A stretch of DNA of 62,000 nt from Diphasiastrum complanatum (lineage: Eukaryota > Streptophyta > Lycopodiopsida > Lycopodiales > Lycopodiaceae), in the NCBI GenBank assembly GCA_029204225.1, contig CM055111.1:45645255-45707254 (forward strand), written 5' to 3'. The notes under the pieces were generated by a model that worked only from the letters and a program-made list of their open reading frames with translations, was not told the DNA's origin and did no database searches. Below, in pieces: positions 58,097-62,000 of this stretch (its first letter is position 1; the number at the start of each line of letters is the position of its first letter). The position numbers and the translations under genes were made by a program.

Positions 58097-58850
58097 TACT
58101 CCATCCACCAAGGGTATGGTATGTTGGGCTACTGTTGGCGGAATGCCCTTTAGATCACTATAGCTCCAGGCAAAACAATCCTTATATTCCACCAACAAGG
58201 ATCATAGTCTCTTGAATTTCATGGGTGTTAACTACTCTCCCACATGCACTAGTCTTTCTTCTTCTCCTGGTTCCGTAAGATTCATCGACTGTGTTTGCGC
58301 AGGTCCCTCGAAGACTTGTTCCACTGGTGCCTGACTTTGATCAGGTTCTCGTTGGCCTTGTGGCATCATGATTACCACGTCGTCCAATGTATAATTCTTG
58401 AAAGTATCAGGCATCTTGTGAACTGGAGCTCGTCGAGATTCCTCTTTCAACATATTGATCTTGGCCCGACTGGTCATTTTTTTATTTTCTGTCACTTGTG
58501 TAGAAGATGACGCTGTATCTGCATCCAACTTGATTGACTTTAAGAAATCCAACACCTTCTTTTTGCTCTTTTTTGTCATTTTGGTGGGTTCATCCTTGTT
58601 GTCTTTCTTCGGGACTGTTGTGACATTCGCCTCATGGTTGCGAATATCAACGTCTACTGTAGCTATTGCCTCTTCAGGTAGGCCACTCCATCGGATCACC
58701 TAGTTGTAGCGTTGCTTCAATTGATTCTTCTTATTCACAGGTGCCCTGGGTGGATCGATCCTTGAGACTTTCGCCATAGTAGACTTTTGTGGTGATTGAG
58801 CTAGTACATTCTTGGTTCCGTAATGTTCTAGGTCCATGTGGTGTAGGACC
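58097..58850 (-). pseudogene. Ty3/gypsy pre-RT linker region
   Basis: Minus strand. 58699-58232 encodes a charged 155-residue linker with TKMTKKSKKKVLDFLKSIKLD and MLKEESRRAPVHKMPDTFKNYTLDDVV. It is followed by FAWSYSDLKG and the HTIPLVDG-type block in broken frames up to 58100. Homologous base by base to 19840-20340. RT itself is lost at the junction with the plus-strand copia. Confidence 0.82.
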
Positions 58851-60142
58851 TATTCATCAGTCAGCTCAATCTCCTTACTATAAGTTAGAGCATGTTTCCA
58901 AGGGACTAGATCATCATCCACTGGGTTCTCAATAGGCTCCGCTGACAGCCATGCTATGTTTATCATATTCACCCCAAATGTGATTGGTGTGTCCATAGTG
59001 TAACATTTGGGTGAAGATGTACTGGGTTCTGGATCTGATTCATATTGACATGCCTGGCAGTCAATAGTTGCTAATGCATCTGTCCATCTTACGACATCCA
59101 TCTTTAAATGATAGTGACCTCCGTTGGTTGGCCTTGGGCGATCAATCGTATGATCTGTCGTGGATGATCCGTCATCAGCTTTGGGTGCAATAGGTTTCAC
59201 CGCCCATGTTGTTGGATCAACCTTTACAGCCTGTTCTCTGTTCTCAAAGGTGAGTTTCCATGTACCCCAGTTGTGTACTACTTGCGCAGTCCTCAATCAT
59301 GGTCTTCCCAGTAAAACATAGTATGCAGATGGAGATTCAGGTATATCCATGACTACAAAAGTAATCACAAACTGCATGCCTACTATCTTTACGAGAATAT
59401 CGGCAACTACACCTTTTGGTTTCACACAAGATTGATCTGCTAGCTTGATGGCAAATTTGGCTGGCTTCAATCCTTGTAAACCCCATTTTTCATATAAAGT
59501 AGTGGAGAACAGATTGACACTCGATCCTCCATCTACCATTGTCGCCTCGTCCGCGTATCTCTTGTGTTTGATTGGCAAAGTGATGTTGTGTTCCTCACTT
59601 TCCCATGCTGCTCCGATGTGGAGGACGTTACTTGTTTCATCATAGCCCGCACAATATATGGGCTCAGGCACTACTGGCTCCTTATCCTCTTTGGCCCATT
59701 CAGCTAGAAGGCTTTTCACTTGTGGTACAATCCGCAGTAGTTCTCCGAGTGGTAAACTAACATGGCTTGACAGCAAAAGTGTGAGCCTTTCAGTGCGTGG
59801 TTCCTCGGGCTCCACCATGTGAAAAGGTGGTTCATGTTGGTGCAACCGATCATTCTGATCAGTGCGCAGTGGTGATCCCGCTTGCGGTTCCCGTTCGACG
59901 CCGACTGGAGGTTCTGTGGGATTGTCTCGTTCTTGCTCTTTGTCCTCCTCTTGTGCTTTTTGTACCCAGTGTCTTATTTTCTGGTACTTTCTTCTCTCTT
60001 CTCTCACATTTGGATATGGCACTGAAGTTGAGGGTTGGTCGTCAGTGACCGATGGTGGTGGTGAGGGAGGCACTTCCTTCCTCTTCTGTGCTCGCGTAAC
60101 AGCTAACACAGGAGCGTGGTCTTGTCGACCTTTCGATGACAT
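58850..60142 (-). pseudogene. Ty3/gypsy protease region
   Basis: Minus strand. 60142-59297 (281 codons): Pro/Glu-rich N-terminus, then an aspartic protease with MVDGGSSVNLFS (Asp about 204; plant gypsy proteases often have DGGS here) and YYVLLGRP at the end. A TGA at 59297-59299 stands where the family usually has Trp (LLGRPWL). The frame goes on as LRTAQVVHNWGTWKLTFENREQ to 58850. Apart from that single stop, the protease domain looks intact. Confidence 0.88.
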
Positions 60143-61057
60143 CCCTTCTAGAACTGTTGGTTGCTGTATGGCAATGAGGTTAAGAGGTGCATTGGCTCCA
60201 GGTTTAAATGGACAATTCTTGAAATAGTGTCCATAACCGCAATCTCGACAGGAGGTTGTATATTGTCCCTTGTAGGGACATTATGCAATTTTGTGTCCTT
60301 CACCGCATCCGTAGCAGCCGTAATTTCTTCCACCTTGATGTTGAGTTTGAGCTGCATAGGTTGAAACATATTCATTTATGGCAGGATCCATAAATGGTTC
60401 ATCTGGTCCGTACCACTACTGCTGCTCAGGTTGAGGTGGCATTTGCATCTCTTGTTTCACTGTTGTTTCACTGTTGTCAGGTTTACATGGCCCTGGTGGA
60501 GCAGGTAAGGCCATACGCTGTACCTTGGTGTCACCGTAGGTGCCCCGTACCTTGGTGCCGCATTAGGTGCCCCTTGATGATAAGGATAAGAAGTCTGATA
60601 AGGACTTTTCTTCTGTTGAACAATCCTGGGGTTAAACGGAAAAAATGCCATATCATGCGATGTTGCATTGCACAGATGGCAAAATCTATGTGTCAGTCTC
60701 AGATTTTGCTTTAGGACTGGACACTCATTCGCTGTATGGTTTTGTGTGCATACTAAACACCATACATTTTCTCATCGAGGATACTGCAGCTGGTTTGGTT
60801 CCAGTTGATGTGGAGTTACTCCTACAGCTCCTTGTAAGGCCTTCAGTTTCTGGTCAAACTGCACCATAAGTTGTTCCATTCATTGTTTGTGTAATTTTGT
60901 CATTTGCTCCAACAACAGTTCTACGGATAGAGCAGATGCGTTTGATGATGATGATACGATCGAGGGAGTAGGAGTGTCGGTGGAAGGATATTTTTCGTCA
61001 GATCCCTCATCCTCTTCCCTGATGGCATCTTCCATAGTTTCTTGCAAAGTAGCGTAC
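60143..61057 (-). pseudogene. Ty3/gypsy gag C-terminus with paired zinc knuckles
   Basis: Minus strand. Decayed linker from 61057 with EAMEDAIREEDEG-like sequence, a Gln/Pro-rich part, then two knuckles of spacing C-x2-C-x3-H-x4-C: CYGCGEGHKIA with a TAA just before the last Cys (about 60340-60285), and an intact CRDCGYGHYFKNC (about 60248-60210). The frame then leads through PLNLIAIQQPTVLEGMSSK into the protease frame. Confidence 0.75.
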
Positions 61058-61650
61058 TACTCCCATCGTTTCAGTTCTCTTATGATGCTTCGTGGTAATC
61101 CGACTAGGAACCACATGATCACCGCATGATCGGGAGTCAGGGCTGCATTGCACTCAAATCGTAGATGTTTAATCCGTTCAATATAGTCTCGGACCCTTTC
61201 TCGTTTTCCCATCTTGACTTTGCTCAGCAGGAGAAACGGGTCTTCTAGGAATTTTTTTGGTTTAAAGTGCGTAATGAGAGCCGCTTTCACAGCTGCCCAT
61301 GTGGATTTTTCTTCCTCTGACAGATTGAAAAACCAATCCTGAGCCACTGCCAATAAGGACATAGGGAATAACATTAGCTTCTCCGCAGATGTTCGTTTGT
61401 CGTAGATTTCACAAGCTTGCTCGTAGATCTGTAGGAATTGGATGGGATCTGATAATCCGTCGTATTTTGGTATTTCCATCCGTGGTGCTCTCCGGACTGC
61501 TTGCAAGGGAGCAACATGTGTGGGTTGGCCCATTGGATCCATTGGTGTTGGTTCCGGTTCTGCCTCTTGTTGCACAACTGCTAATTTGGAAAGGTGTGGT
61601 GCCTGATTTGCTATCCTTCGTGCTATTGATTGTCCTGATCTCATATTCAT
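61057..61650 (-). CDS. Ty3/gypsy gag (Retrotrans_gag), 197 codons
   Basis: Uninterrupted frame from MNMRSGQSIARRIANQ to IIRELKRWE. The gag core is GLSDPIQFLQIYEQACEI, MLFPMSLLAVAQDWFFNL, KSTWAAVKAALITHFKPKKFLEDPFLL, MGKRERVRDYIERIKHLRFECN and MWFLVGLPRSIIREL. This is the best preserved gag of the family in the window. It stops where the related copy at 25.9 kb reads on (EQYTTLKEAMED), so the stop at 61055-61057 is a lesion and not the native end. Confidence 0.88.
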   Translation of the reverse strand: MNMRSGQSIARRIANQAPHLSKLAVVQQEAEPEPTPMDPMGQPTHVAPLQAVRRAPRMEIPKYDGLSDPIQFLQIYEQACEIYDKRTSAEKLMLFPMSLLAVAQDWFFNLSEEEKSTWAAVKAALITHFKPKKFLEDPFLLLSKVKMGKRERVRDYIERIKHLRFECNAALTPDHAVIMWFLVGLPRSIIRELKRWE

Positions 61651-61657
61651 CCGATGG

Positions 61658-62000
61658 TGGGTTCCAAAGTGATTGGATCTTGCTTATACAGTAGGATGCA
61701 GTCTGGATCTTCAAGGATCTGATCGATCTGATCGGCCAGAAGTGAATTTTAGGCCATTTACGGTGGTTTTTCCTTCATAACTTTTTACTTCTTGCACTGA
61801 TTGACCTGAGGTTTTGATAGTAGCTGGATCTGATGTAGATCTTTCCACTGATTTGGTTAGCAAGGGTTATCTTGTGCGAGGGTTGGCTGTGTGAGGGTTC
61901 TTTAACTGTTTTGCAGCTTAAAAACTTGATATCTTTCAGATCTCTGAGAAGTAACTCTCGCAAGATTCACAGTAGCTAGATCTGGGTCAAATCTCACTAC
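61658..62000 (-). other. Gypsy leader and probable 5-prime LTR start
   Basis: The leader TTTGGAACCCACCATCGG on the minus strand (about 61655-61672) may hold the primer binding site. Homology to the copy at 26.46-26.52 kb ends near 61712. The remaining bases to the window end have no coding content and are presumably LTR, which continues outside. Confidence 0.4.

Noticed and set aside
58097-58153. C-terminal extension of the copia frame (YSIHQGYGMLGYCWRNAL)
   Set aside because: It is antisense gypsy sequence read through by chance after the fusion point.

Overview
The window is nuclear DNA of a land plant with a large, repeat-rich genome. Evidence: Ty1/copia elements primed from the initiator-Met tRNA, Ty3/gypsy elements with plant-type gag and protease, a CACTA (En/Spm) transposase with the plant DUF4218 region, and a subtilase propeptide fragment. 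A DUF7869-like gene and an unusual reverse transcriptase of the Penelope-like type make me lean to a fern, lycophyte or other large-genome non-flowering plant, but the sequence does not settle this. There is no operon structure, and I see no convincing intact host gene. Almost every long open frame is a broken mobile-element gene.

Layout. 1-19.63 kb: a 9.14-kb segment in tandem (1-9142, 9143-18303, and a more diverged partial third copy 18304-19630). Each unit is a mosaic of broken copia pieces in both orientations, an unidentified degenerate reading frame, three long GA tracts, a TATA-like site with a short MGACFS frame, a CT/CA tract and a perfectly alternating purine-pyrimidine tract. 19.63-26.53 kb: a minus-strand gypsy element whose middle is replaced by a minus-strand copia element with an identifiable PBS and 661-bp LTR. 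26.73-27.75 kb: a plus-strand reverse transcriptase pseudogene of an unusual YIDD type. 27.8-32.6 kb: CT tracts, an uncharacterised non-coding stretch, a decayed gypsy RT region and a copia LTR plus PBS. 32.76-33.36 kb: an unidentified lysine-rich 201-codon frame. 33.4-36.0 kb: a satellite-like higher-order tandem array with one tRNA-like 70-bp insertion. 36.4-36.9 kb: a subtilase propeptide fragment cut by a palindromic MITE-like element. 39.1-40.6 kb: CACTA transposase remains. 41.1-42.3 kb: copia gag-protease. 42.3-46.2 kb: AT-rich with nothing recognised. 46.2-47.7 kb: gypsy gag fragment and copia 3-prime end. 48.3-51.05 kb: a long, lightly broken DUF7869-like gene. 51.17-52.45 kb: CCCTTAG-like and T-rich simple repeats. 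52.7-56.73 kb: a 4-kb palindrome-rich array, first of CGCGAAATTTCGCG/GC-box type, then of TTCTAGAA type with an 877-bp tandem duplication. 56.73-58.10 kb: plus-strand copia gag-protease-integrase fused head-on to a minus-strand gypsy element that runs to the window end.

The genes do not form a working pathway; the window records layered insertion, deletion and local amplification. The two copies of the gypsy family (about 19.6-26.5 and 58.1-61.7 kb) help read each other. The most unusual material is the TTCTAGAA palindrome array, the YIDD reverse transcriptase, the higher-order satellite and the divergence pattern in the 9.1-kb tandem duplication.
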